DNA from: Planctomycetota bacterium
GTDB taxonomy: Bacteria; Planctomycetota; Planctomycetia; Planctomycetales; Planctomycetaceae
Direction of reading: 5' to 3'
DNA: 9,567 nt
NCBI GenBank assembly: GCA_013151585.1
Contig: JAADHY010000248.1
Span: 1 to 9,567 of the forward strand
The notes under the pieces are model-generated. The model had not been told where the DNA came from, did no database searches, and was given only the letters and a program-made list of their open reading frames with translations. Positions 1 through 6,552 of the stretch are shown in pieces (position 1 is the first letter of the stretch; every line of letters starts with the position of its first letter). The translations under genes and the position numbers were made by a program.

Positions 1-725
1 CGAATCACGTATTGGTTTCCTTCGGTCGGACCGCGAGGGTTCCGGGATGGGCTGCGCGCGTAGTACTTCGCATCGTAAATGTCGTTGCACCATTCGGCCA
101 CGTTTCCGTGCATGTCGTACAGACCCCATGCGTTTGGTTTCTTTTGGCCGACCGGGTGGGTTTCGTTTCCGCTGTTCTCCTTAAACCAAGCGTAATCGGA
201 CAGGAGCCGTTTGTCGCGGCCGAAAGAGTAATCCGTCTTGCTTCCTGCGCGACAGGCGTATTCCCATTCCGCTTCTGTGGGCAGCCGGTAGCCGTCGGCG
301 TCGAAATTGCACGTGGCGTCTTCGTTGTAGCACGGTTCCAGACCTTCGGCTTCCGAACGAGCGTTGCAGTACATGGCGGCGTCCGTCCAACTGATCATCT
401 CGACCGGGCGGTTTGACCCTTTGAACTTGGAACCGTTTACCCCCATCAAAGCGATATACTGCTCCTGGGTGACCTCGTAGCGGTCCATCAAGAACTCGTC
501 GAGTTCGACCTCATGAACGGGCGATTCGTCGTCGCCCTGACGGCTTCCCATTTCGAAACGTCCCGCTGGTATTCGCACCATTTCGACGCCACTGGGAGTG
601 GTGACGACCTCCGGCTGATCTGGCTGGCTGCTCGGTGCCCGCGGCTCGACACGCCGACAGCCCACCACGACCAAAACCGCGGCAAGCGGCAACCAACGAA
701 CCAGCTTGCTCATCGACGCGCTCAT
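1..725 (-). CDS. SUMF1/formylglycine-generating-enzyme-like lipoprotein, 3' end outside the window
   Basis: 241 codons are visible; the C-terminus lies off the left edge. Residues 8-23 form a lipoprotein signal peptide with lipobox VVGC and the lipidated Cys at about 23, followed by a short Pro/Gln-rich linker. From about residue 45 it matches the SUMF1 (FGE-sulfatase) fold: MVRIPAGRFEMGS (49-61), YEVTQEQY (83-90), the VEMISWTDAAMYC stretch (108-120), YRLPTEAEWEYACRAG (146-161) and GLYDMHGNVAEWC (201-213). Authentic family members oxidise a sulfatase Cys to formylglycine using two Cys residues near the C-terminus. That part, usually near an RGGSW motif, is missing here, so catalysis cannot be judged. 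Related lipoproteins such as GldJ and GldK keep the fold without this activity. The ATG at 725 overlaps the upstream stop as ATGA; a second ATG at 713 is possible. It lies last in a sulfatase cluster, so sulfatase maturation is a reasonable but unproven role. The family call is firm; the enzymatic role is uncertain. Confidence 0.9.
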   Translation of the reverse strand, partial: MSASMSKLVRWLPLAAVLVVVGCRRVEPRAPSSQPDQPEVVTTPSGVEMVRIPAGRFEMGSRQGDDESPVHEVELDEFLMDRYEVTQEQYIALMGVNGSKFKGSNRPVEMISWTDAAMYCNARSEAEGLEPCYNEDATCNFDADGYRLPTEAEWEYACRAGSKTDYSFGRDKRLLSDYAWFKENSGNETHPVGQKKPNAWGLYDMHGNVAEWCNDIYDAKYYARSPSRNPRGPTEGNQYVI

Positions 726-1771
726 TTCGCAACCTCCACCGGTACCCAGTCGGGCTCTTTGTTGGACTGTCCGTCGGACGTAATGGCGATATAGCGGTTT
801 TTCTGCGACACGTCCGCCACGCAGATGTTCCATCCGTCAGCCCGTACGCCCACGATCTCGTCAACCACACCCAAGTGCTTGTGGACGGGACCACGGCTGA
901 AGGCTAGATAACGACCGTCAGGGGACCAGTCGACGTGATACACCTTGATCGGCTTCTTACTGGTGACGACATCGCGCACGCCGACGGCTTTTGGCTCCGG
1001 ACCGGAGAAATCCAGATCGGCCACGCTCAAGTGCCAGTCGCTGCGGCCCCAGGCGACTTTCGTCCCGTCGGGGCTGATGTCGGGGCGACAGCCGGGAAGC
1101 TTCAAATTGACCACTCGGCGCCCGTTGGCTTCGATCGCCAAGATGGCGTGCTTGTAGCCCATGCCCACATGCACGGTGGCCAGAAACCATTTGCCGTCCG
1201 GCGACCAGCAGAGGTTGTAAAGGTGCTCAATGGCCGGATTGGGATGCTCGCGGTGCTGTCCTGTCTTCAGATCGTAGACGACGATGCCCTTGGTCGCGAA
1301 GTCTTTCAGCGAGAAGCGGTTGAACTCTTGTCTTAAGTAGGCGATGTGGTACGAATCGGCTCCCCAGCAGGCCTGACGAGCTTTCTTCGCGACCAGTGTG
1401 CGTCCCGTCCCGTCAAAGTTCATGTAGTAGACGCTGCGGGTGCGAGACGCTCCGCGGCCGCGATCCACGCTGAAAACGATTTTGCTGCCGTCCGGTGAGA
1501 CGTGCGGGTAGAGCTCATTCACGTCAGGCGTTCGCGTCAGGTTGACCGGATTCGAACCGTCGGCATTGCAGCAGAACAGCTCCCAGTTTCCATCCCGATA
1601 GGTCTCGAACACGATTTTGTAGGGCACCTTTTTCAGTTCGGCGGCTAAACTCGGGTCGTCCGCTGACGCCGAGGACCACCCGGCTGTCACGGCGATCAGC
1701 CCCACGAGCATCGCAGGCCCCCCCGTGAACAGCCACCCCGAATTCGATCCCGCTGTGAAATCTCTTTTCAT
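722..1771 (-). CDS. Secreted PD40/TolB-like beta-propeller protein
   Basis: The protein is 349 residues from the ATG at 1771. An N-terminal signal peptide (hydrophobic core about residues 19-35) probably ends at the SSASA-DDP junction, so export is expected. The mature part carries repeated WD40-like (PD40) blade motifs: HVSPDGSKIVFS, CWSPDGKWFLAT, DISPDGTKVAWG and DWSPDGRYLAFS, with more degenerate blades such as the segment around FCCNADGSNPVNLT. These repeats are those of TolB-type propellers, which act as binding scaffolds; no enzyme motif is visible. The frame extends six codons further to a TTG at 1789, but the ATG at 1771 has a GAGGGA Shine-Dalgarno seven bases upstream and starts just before the signal peptide, so it is preferred. 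The stop overlaps the start of the SUMF1-like gene (ATGA), implying coupled synthesis and perhaps a joint role at the cell envelope. Its ligand is unknown. It should not be named tolB, because no Tol-Pal genes are nearby. Confidence 0.85.
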   Translation of the reverse strand: MKRDFTAGSNSGWLFTGGPAMLVGLIAVTAGWSSASADDPSLAAELKKVPYKIVFETYRDGNWELFCCNADGSNPVNLTRTPDVNELYPHVSPDGSKIVFSVDRGRGASRTRSVYYMNFDGTGRTLVAKKARQACWGADSYHIAYLRQEFNRFSLKDFATKGIVVYDLKTGQHREHPNPAIEHLYNLCWSPDGKWFLATVHVGMGYKHAILAIEANGRRVVNLKLPGCRPDISPDGTKVAWGRSDWHLSVADLDFSGPEPKAVGVRDVVTSKKPIKVYHVDWSPDGRYLAFSRGPVHKHLGVVDEIVGVRADGWNICVADVSQKNRYIAITSDGQSNKEPDWVPVEVAK

Positions 1772-1778
1772 GATGCGT

Positions 1779-1784
1779 TCCCTC
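1779..1784 (-). promoter_or_regulatory. Ribosome binding site setting the start of the propeller gene
   Basis: On the minus strand GAGGGA lies seven bases before the ATG at 1771. It falls inside the possible six-codon extension from the TTG at 1789, which argues that the upstream TTG is not used. Confidence 0.6.
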
Positions 1785-1892
1785 ACCAAATGATAACCTG
1801 CTTGATCGTGGCGGTCTGTCGAGCTTGATTCGCTGCCAGCGAGCGGTTGGTCTCTGTCAGCGTCGCCGACACTGCTTTCGTGAACCCGGTCC

Positions 1893-2933
1893 TCATTCCC
1901 TCTGGAAAAAGACCTCGGCGCGGCGAGCGATCGACTCTTTCGCGGCCTCGCACAGCCGCACCGACCACAAGCCGTCGATTCCGTCCGCCGCGACCGGCTC
2001 GCCGTCGCGTACGGCGCGGACCATCATCGCAATCTGATCCTCCAATTCGAAAAGTTCCCCGGTCGGTCGGTCAAGTGGCACGTCATGGAGCGTCTGGCCG
2101 TCGAAAAACCTGAGCGATGAATGTGGATGCAGATCGCGATCCAGCGTCCCGCTCCAGGAGGCCCAGATCGCTCCCCTCGTCCCCGTGACCTTGACCGTTT
2201 GGTGATGCTCAAAGCCACACAGCGTGTGCGTGATCACGGCATAGCCTCCGTGGGAGAACCGCAGCAGAGCGCTGAAATTGTCTTCCAGCTCCGGATGCCC
2301 CTCCTGTCGGGAGTTGGCGCAGGCGAACACCGAGGCGGGCTCGCCGTGCGGCTGGAAATACCAGCGAGCCAGGTCGAAGAAATGGACCGGCTCCTCCAAA
2401 ATCCAGTCGCCCACGCGTTGGATATCAAACCGCCATCGGTCGGACCCCGGACGGTACGGCCGCCTCCACAAATCGATGACGATGTACAGTGGGGTGCCAA
2501 TCCGGTCGTCGTCGATCAGGTTCTTGACACCGGCCCAGAGGGCGGACATCCGCATTTGGAAATCAACCACGAGCAGACGGCCTGCGGCGCGAGCGGCCGC
2601 CACCAGCGATTCCGCCTCAGCGACCGTGACGGTCATGGGCTTTTCCATCAGCAGGTGCTTGCCCGCCTCAAGCACCGCGCGGCCCACTTCGGCGTGCAAA
2701 TGATTGGGGACGACGACGTCCACTACGTCGATGTCGTCGCGCGTGAGCAGATTGCGGTAGTCGGCCACGACCTGACAATTCGGATGCCCGGCCGCGGCCT
2801 CAGCCCGCGATTGCTCAGAGGCTGCGGCAATCGCGACCAGCGCCGCCCCGTCCGTTTTCGCGATCGCCTCGGCATGATGGCGTCCCCACGAGCCGTAGCC
2901 AATCAGGCCAAACCGCACTGACTGCGTTGTCAC
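1893..2933 (-). CDS. Gfo/Idh/MocA-family NAD(P)-dependent oxidoreductase
   Basis: A 346-residue protein beginning at a GTG at 2933. The N-terminal Rossmann domain opens with VRFGLIGYGSWGRHHAEAI, which holds the GxGxxG dinucleotide-binding motif. The family motif EKPM with the catalytic Lys follows, near residue 97 (context GKHLLMEKPMTV). The C-terminal alpha/beta domain contains VGDWILEEPVHFFDLARWY, where the His is the counterpart of the family's catalytic acid/base. Length is normal for the family. Members oxidise or epimerise sugars, inositols and sugar acids; the substrate cannot be told from sequence alone. There is no signal peptide, so it acts in the cytoplasm. The frame is open for 52 codons further up, but that part is Arg/Ala-rich and unlike the family, while a GGAGGAAGGA ribosome site sits just before the GTG. 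It lies 121 bases downstream of the sulfatase and may handle a sugar released after desulfation (inference). Confidence 0.93.
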   Translation of the reverse strand: MTTQSVRFGLIGYGSWGRHHAEAIAKTDGAALVAIAAASEQSRAEAAAGHPNCQVVADYRNLLTRDDIDVVDVVVPNHLHAEVGRAVLEAGKHLLMEKPMTVTVAEAESLVAAARAAGRLLVVDFQMRMSALWAGVKNLIDDDRIGTPLYIVIDLWRRPYRPGSDRWRFDIQRVGDWILEEPVHFFDLARWYFQPHGEPASVFACANSRQEGHPELEDNFSALLRFSHGGYAVITHTLCGFEHHQTVKVTGTRGAIWASWSGTLDRDLHPHSSLRFFDGQTLHDVPLDRPTGELFELEDQIAMMVRAVRDGEPVAADGIDGLWSVRLCEAAKESIARRAEVFFQRE

Positions 2934-2934
2934 T

Positions 2935-2946
2935 GTTCCTTCCTCC
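2935..2946 (-). promoter_or_regulatory. Ribosome binding site deciding the GTG start of the oxidoreductase
   Basis: The minus-strand sequence GGAGGAAGGAAC lies immediately upstream of the GTG at 2933, with the GGAGG core eight bases away. The Rossmann fold begins five residues after this start, as expected for the family. Confidence 0.7.
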
Positions 2947-3031
2947 GATGCCGCTCCCGTTGCTCCGGTGCTGGCGACGCCCAACCTCCTGGTACGACCG
3001 CGTCTCCACGCCTTTGCCGAAACCGCCCTCT

Positions 3032-3054
3032 CCGCCGGCCGGTTGACCCGGCGG
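3032..3054 (-). terminator. GC-rich hairpin directly after the sulfatase stop; attenuator or mRNA-end structure
   Basis: CCGCCGG (3032-3038) and CCGGCGG (3048-3054) are perfect 7-bp inverted arms around a 9-base loop. The hairpin begins at the base next to the sulfatase stop codon (3057-3055). On the minus strand no T tract follows; GAGAGGGCGG does. It is therefore not a canonical intrinsic terminator. It could slow exonucleases or cause partial termination before the oxidoreductase gene. Confidence 0.35.
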
Positions 3055-4932
3055 CTAAGGCAACCGCCGCAGGCCAATCGACTGGACATCGCAAATAATG
3101 GGCCCGGGTCGGTCGACGGCTTTCAGCGTGATTCGCTGCTGTCCCTTGTCGAGGGCAATGGTGCCGAGCGTCGCGGTGGCGAAGGTCTGGATGTAGCGGA
3201 CTTTGCGCGACCGAGTGGGACGCAGACGCGGCTGCGGGGGATGCGCCCGGGTGATCGCTCCTTCGACCGCCTCCCTTCCAGCTTCGACCCGTAACCGAGT
3301 CCCGACGCTCTGCCGCGGACAGGCGTATCGAACCGTGACCTCGTAGCGTCCCGGATGAACGACGTCGATCTGCCAGGCGATCGTGTCAGCCGTGTTCGTC
3401 CAGCCGGTCAGCCAGTCGTGGGCGAAGCCCCATCGGTTGTACCACCGAATCGAGCCGGTGAAATAGGCCTCGGGAGCCGGCAGCTCGACGGCCGGCCATT
3501 CGGCGTATCCGACCGCAATCGCCGGTCGGCGGATCGGTTCCCGCGTGACGTCGGCGTACCACTGCTCGTACGCCCGGCTCAACCGCTGCACCACTTGCGG
3601 ATGCTCGGCCGCTATGTCGCGTTTTTGTCCCGGGTCGTCGATCATGTCGTAAAGTTGCCAGCCCGAGCCTTCGTTGACCAGTCGCCACCGCTGGGTCCGC
3701 ACCGCGCCCGGAAACCGCGGCAAGTTCTGAACCACCGGTTCGATATAGCTCACCAGCGTGCGCCAGCCCGGCATCCTCGTGAAGATCGTGCGATCCGGCC
3801 AATCGGCGGCGCGGCCCATCAGCAAAGGGACCAGGCTGACGCCGTCCAGCGGGCGCGTCTTCGGGGCCTTGACGCCGCACAGTTCCGCGATCGTGGGCAG
3901 CAGGTCAATGTGGGCGGCGATTTGTGTGACGACACGGCCGGCCGCGACCCGGCCCGGCCACCGGACAAAACAGGGGACACGACTGCCGCCTTCGTGAACC
4001 GAGCCTTTCATGCCGCGCATGCCGGCGTTGTACCGGCTGCCTTCCGGTCCTTCGGCTCCGTTGTCCGACAAGAAAAAAACAATGGTGCGATTCGCCAAAC
4101 CCAACTCATCCAGACATTGCAGCAGCCGGCCGACGTTTTCGTCGATGTTCTCGACCATGCCGTAGATGGCGGCCGTGCGGTCGTCCAGACCTCGGTCCTT
4201 GTACTTGTTGAAGTAGCGGTCTGCCACCTGCAACGGTGTGTGCGGGGCGTTGTAGGGCACGTAACAGAAGAAGGGCTGGTCGCGGTGCGCGCGGATGAAT
4301 CGGATCGCCGCGTCCGTCAACACGTCGGTGATGTACCCTTTGGTCGAGACCATTCGGGTGTTGTGCTGGAGCATGGGATCAAAGTAGTTGTCCCAGTGAC
4401 CGGTCGGCAAGCCGAAAAACTCGTCGAAGCCTTGGCCGATTGGATGGTTCGGGTAGTGTTCGCCCAAGTGCCACTTGCCGAAACAGCCGGTCGCGTAGCC
4501 AGCCTGCTTCAGAACTTCGGCGATCGTGACCTCATTGCTTCGCATCGTCTCCAGCCCGCGCGTGACGGAGATCGCCCCGGTGCGGGTGTAGTAGCGGCCG
4601 CTGAGCAGGGAAGCTCGCGTCGGAGTACACAGCGGCGAGACGAAAAAGCGGTCAAACCGGGTCGACTGGGCTGCCAGACGGTCCAACACCGGCGTATTGA
4701 TCTTCTCGTTCCCGTGGAAATGGAGATCACCGTAACCTTGATCGTCTGTCATGACGAGCAGCACGTTGGGACGGCTGTCTGGCCTGGAAAAAGCCCCAGT
4801 ATTTGCCGGAGCGGCCGGCACGGCTCCGACCATCACACCGACCAGGAAAAAGAGGCCCACCGCGGTCTTCGCTCGCTGAATGGCGAAGGCAGTCCCGTTT
4901 GACCGCAATGTTCGTTTCGTTGGGTCACTCAT
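3055..4932 (-). CDS. Secreted Cys-type sulfatase (S1/alkaline-phosphatase superfamily) with a C-terminal accessory domain
   Basis: A 625-residue arylsulfatase-type enzyme that hydrolyses sulfate esters. A signal peptide has a charged n-region and a hydrophobic core at about 24-39, with likely cleavage after APA (43). The catalytic domain starts at RPNVLLVMTDDQGYGD, whose Asp63 and Asp64 bind calcium. The sulfatase signature LCTPTRASLLSGR (101-113) supplies Cys102, to be converted to formylglycine, and Arg106 (CxPxR). GKWHLG (152-157) gives Lys153 and His155, APHTPL gives His231, LSDNGAEG gives Asp290 and Asn291, and MKGSVHEGGSRVP contains Lys309. All key residues are present, so it should be active if matured. 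Residues from about 480 to the end go beyond the catalytic core and look like an extra beta-sandwich domain (see findings). The ATG at 4932 has GAGGTG five bases upstream. It is first of the leftward cluster; the natural substrate is unknown. Confidence 0.95.
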   Translation of the reverse strand: MSDPTKRTLRSNGTAFAIQRAKTAVGLFFLVGVMVGAVPAAPANTGAFSRPDSRPNVLLVMTDDQGYGDLHFHGNEKINTPVLDRLAAQSTRFDRFFVSPLCTPTRASLLSGRYYTRTGAISVTRGLETMRSNEVTIAEVLKQAGYATGCFGKWHLGEHYPNHPIGQGFDEFFGLPTGHWDNYFDPMLQHNTRMVSTKGYITDVLTDAAIRFIRAHRDQPFFCYVPYNAPHTPLQVADRYFNKYKDRGLDDRTAAIYGMVENIDENVGRLLQCLDELGLANRTIVFFLSDNGAEGPEGSRYNAGMRGMKGSVHEGGSRVPCFVRWPGRVAAGRVVTQIAAHIDLLPTIAELCGVKAPKTRPLDGVSLVPLLMGRAADWPDRTIFTRMPGWRTLVSYIEPVVQNLPRFPGAVRTQRWRLVNEGSGWQLYDMIDDPGQKRDIAAEHPQVVQRLSRAYEQWYADVTREPIRRPAIAVGYAEWPAVELPAPEAYFTGSIRWYNRWGFAHDWLTGWTNTADTIAWQIDVVHPGRYEVTVRYACPRQSVGTRLRVEAGREAVEGAITRAHPPQPRLRPTRSRKVRYIQTFATATLGTIALDKGQQRITLKAVDRPGPIICDVQSIGLRRLP

Positions 4933-5024
4933 CGTTGCACCTCGATCTTCGCCAAAGTGGTGACGTCAGCGTTGTGAAGGAATGGAGACGGCGGGCGGAC
5001 AACGCGCAGCCGCAACCCGCTTTC

Positions 5025-5054
5025 AGTGTAACGATCCGGCCGACCGCATGCGAA
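5025..5054 (-). promoter_or_regulatory. Weak candidate sigma70-type promoter for the sulfatase cluster
   Basis: On the minus strand TTCGCA (5054-5049) and TACACT (5030-5025) are separated by 18 bases. Each matches four of six consensus bases. It would start transcription near 5018, about 86 bases before the sulfatase ATG. The match is modest, and planctomycete promoters are poorly characterised, so this is tentative. Confidence 0.3.
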
Positions 5055-5332
5055 CGCACAGCGAGCCAAGAAGGCGTTGCAAAAGCACTGCTGGTTAGCC
5101 GACGTCAGGGCCAGATTTCGACACCGTTGCAATGCGATGGTTCGGCACCGTTTTCTCTAACCGCTCGGGATCGCCAAAGTCGGATTCTCGGAGCGATGCG
5201 GAACGGAATGGCTCGCCCGAGGTCGCCCAGGTGCGCCCCGCAGACGCTTTGGTCGCAGAGGAGATCGCCCCCAGGCTTGTGGCTGCGAGCAGAACGGGGC
5301 CACGTCCGTTTCCTCGCGGGCGCATCGACCCG

Positions 5333-5412
5333 GCATTGTTGGCATTGTGAACTTTCCACCGCGGCGGTGCTCTGCGGACCACGCCGTGTTGGCGAAACGG
5401 CGTCCGCATTGT
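5333..5412 (+). repeat. Three GCATTGT direct repeats in the divergent intergenic region
   Basis: GCATTGT occurs at 5333-5339, 5342-5348 and 5406-5412. The first two sit in tandem nine bases apart; the second and third extend to the same nine-base word GCATTGTGA. They lie 60-140 bases upstream of the rightward extended -10 promoter. They could be binding sites for a regulator, or chance. Confidence 0.4.
5373..5408 (+). other. Bulged 12-bp hairpin upstream of the ComF-family promoter
   Basis: TGCGGA (5373-5378) plus CGCCGT (5382-5387) pair with ACGGCG (5397-5402) plus TCCGCA (5403-5408). This leaves a three-base bulge CCA (5379-5381) and a nine-base loop (5388-5396). Twelve Watson-Crick pairs are formed with no mismatch. 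No T run follows on either strand, so a simple terminator is unlikely. Either an RNA structure or a protein-binding site is possible. The one GCATTGT repeat at 5406 overlaps its right foot. Confidence 0.5.
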
Positions 5413-5467
5413 GAGGAAGTTGGCATGACCAAATGGCGACTTAAGGGTGGATGCGTTTACCTGATCA

Positions 5468-5476
5468 TGGTATAAT
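5468..5476 (+). promoter_or_regulatory. Extended -10 promoter for the ComF-family/DUF502/hemC genes
   Basis: The sequence TGGTATAAT is a perfect extended -10 element (TG, one base, TATAAT). The matching -35 position (about 5448-5453, TGGATG) is poor, as is usual for extended -10 promoters. Transcription would start near 5483, leaving a leader of about 90 bases before the GTG at 5574. It also means that the in-frame ATG at 5451 would not be transcribed from here. Confidence 0.6.
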
Positions 5477-5561
5477 GTCCCTGGTGGGGTTGGCCGAGGG
5501 ATGGCTCGGTGATTGGCTGTTTGCTGTGATGGGCCTGGGCGCCACGGGAGAGGCGAAGAGG

Positions 5562-5569
5562 AAGGAGGG
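5562..5569 (+). promoter_or_regulatory. Strong ribosome binding site fixing the GTG start at 5574
   Basis: AAGGAGGG is a near-perfect Shine-Dalgarno sequence about five bases before GTG 5574. No comparable site precedes the in-frame ATG at 5451. Confidence 0.7.
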
Positions 5570-5573
5570 AGCC

Positions 5574-6431
5574 GTGGCGAGGGCACTCGCCCCAAGCGGA
5601 GTCGTTCGCGAGACGGCGCCGTCGGGACGCCGCCGCGTTTCGGACTTTTCGGAGCGGCTTCGGGCCTCGGCAAGAGTGATTGCTTCCTCGGCAATCGAAT
5701 TTTTCTATCCCGCGTTCTGTCCGGGGTGTTGTCAGACGCTGCTTGACGAAGCCTCCCTCAATGAGTTTGGGCTTTCCTTGGCCTGTCCCTTATGCGAAGC
5801 CTGTGAGCAAGCCTTTTTGCCGGCGCGGGATGACATGTGCTTTCGGTGCGGGCTGCCGGTGGGACCCTACGTGGACGCGTCGCGGGGTTGCACTGCATGT
5901 CGCCGTCGCTCTTTTTCCTTTCAGCGCGTCATCCGCTTGGGGCTTTACCGGGACGAGCTTCGGGCGGCGTGCATTCGGAGCAAAGAGCCCGGCGGCGAGC
6001 CGCTGGCTGCGGCGTTGGCCCGGCTCCTTTGGTGCGCGCGGCAAGAGGCGTTGCAAGACGCCGGGATCGACCTGGTCGTGCCCGTTCCGCATCACTGGCT
6101 GAAGCGGCTCATCCGTCCGCACAACTCGGCCGAGACCATCGCTCGGGTGCTGGCGCGGTCCTTGAAAGTGCCTTATGCGGGACATATACTCGCGAAAGTC
6201 CGACTGACGCCGGACCAATCCAGCTTGCCGTCGCCGCGTCGGCGGCGGAACTTGGCGAAGGCGTTTCGAGTCCGGCGTTTGTCATGGGTCGCCGGCAAGA
6301 CCGTTCTGCTGGTCGATGACATCTTGACGACGGGCACCACTGCGAACGAATGTTCGCGAGCGTTGCGGCGAGCGCGAGCGAAGCGGGTTGTCGTAGCTGT
6401 CGTGGCCGTCGTTCCGAAGGATGCGGTGTGA
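5574..6431 (+). CDS. ComF-family phosphoribosyltransferase with zinc-ribbon cysteines
   Basis: 285 residues from GTG 5574. After a basic N-terminal stretch of about 40 residues come paired cysteines typical of the ComF double zinc finger: CPGC (49-52), CPLC (71-74) with Cys77, CFRCG (89-93) and CTAC (106-109). The C-terminal half is a type I phosphoribosyltransferase fold. It carries DLVVPVPHHWLKRLIRPHN (166-184), the family's KR-rich RRRRNLAKAF (222-231) and the PRPP-binding loop VLLVDDILTTGTT (244-256) with its acidic DD pair. ComF in Bacillus and Haemophilus supports DNA uptake; in most bacteria the substrate and role are unknown, and no other competence genes are visible here, so the competence name should be used with care. 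The start is chosen from the strong ribosome site and the promoter position. It is likely first in an operon, with the next gene 121 bases on. Confidence 0.93.
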   Translation: MARALAPSGVVRETAPSGRRRVSDFSERLRASARVIASSAIEFFYPAFCPGCCQTLLDEASLNEFGLSLACPLCEACEQAFLPARDDMCFRCGLPVGPYVDASRGCTACRRRSFSFQRVIRLGLYRDELRAACIRSKEPGGEPLAAALARLLWCARQEALQDAGIDLVVPVPHHWLKRLIRPHNSAETIARVLARSLKVPYAGHILAKVRLTPDQSSLPSPRRRRNLAKAFRVRRLSWVAGKTVLLVDDILTTGTTANECSRALRRARAKRVVVAVVAVVPKDAV

Positions 6432-6552
6432 GGAGAGACCGGGCAGGAGCCGCGTCGTTCCCGGCGGGCGCTCTCGCTGCGGGGAAGCCGCTGTGTCCCT
6501 CGGTTGGACCCCCTTCCACTATCCGTCTCGTCAACCCAAGGAACTGCTAGCC

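Noticed and set aside
722..1771. Naming the propeller protein tolB
   Set aside because: PD40 repeats alone do not identify TolB. No tolA, tolQ, tolR or pal neighbour is visible, and the gene is coupled to a SUMF1-like lipoprotein instead.
2121..2921. A 266-codon plus-strand frame opposite the oxidoreductase
   Set aside because: It is antisense to a clear Gfo/Idh/MocA gene, with no family pattern of its own.
3355..4902. A 515-codon open frame on the plus strand opposite the sulfatase
   Set aside because: It mirrors the sulfatase reading in a high-GC region, has an Arg/Val/Asp-heavy composition with no recognisable motif and no ribosome site. The minus-strand sulfatase has every catalytic residue.
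5373..5408. An intrinsic terminator at the intergenic hairpin
   Set aside because: No T run follows the stem on either strand, so it was kept only as a structured element.
4803..5414. A 203-codon plus-strand frame over the sulfatase start and the divergent region
   Set aside because: It overlaps the sulfatase signal peptide on the other strand, is basic and low in pattern, and has no ribosome site.
5451..5573. The 41-codon N-terminal extension of the ComF-family protein
   Set aside because: The extended -10 promoter lies within it and the strong ribosome site points to GTG 5574. It was therefore treated as promoter and leader.
5095..5694. A 199-codon minus-strand frame across the central intergenic region into the ComF-family gene
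   Set aside because: It is Pro/Arg/Ser-rich with no domain pattern, and covers both the rightward promoter and the ribosome site of the ComF-family gene.
1772..6552. Three intergenic gaps of exactly 121 bases (1772-1892, 2934-3054, 6432-6552)
   Set aside because: The three sequences were compared by eye and share no similarity, so the equal lengths look like chance.
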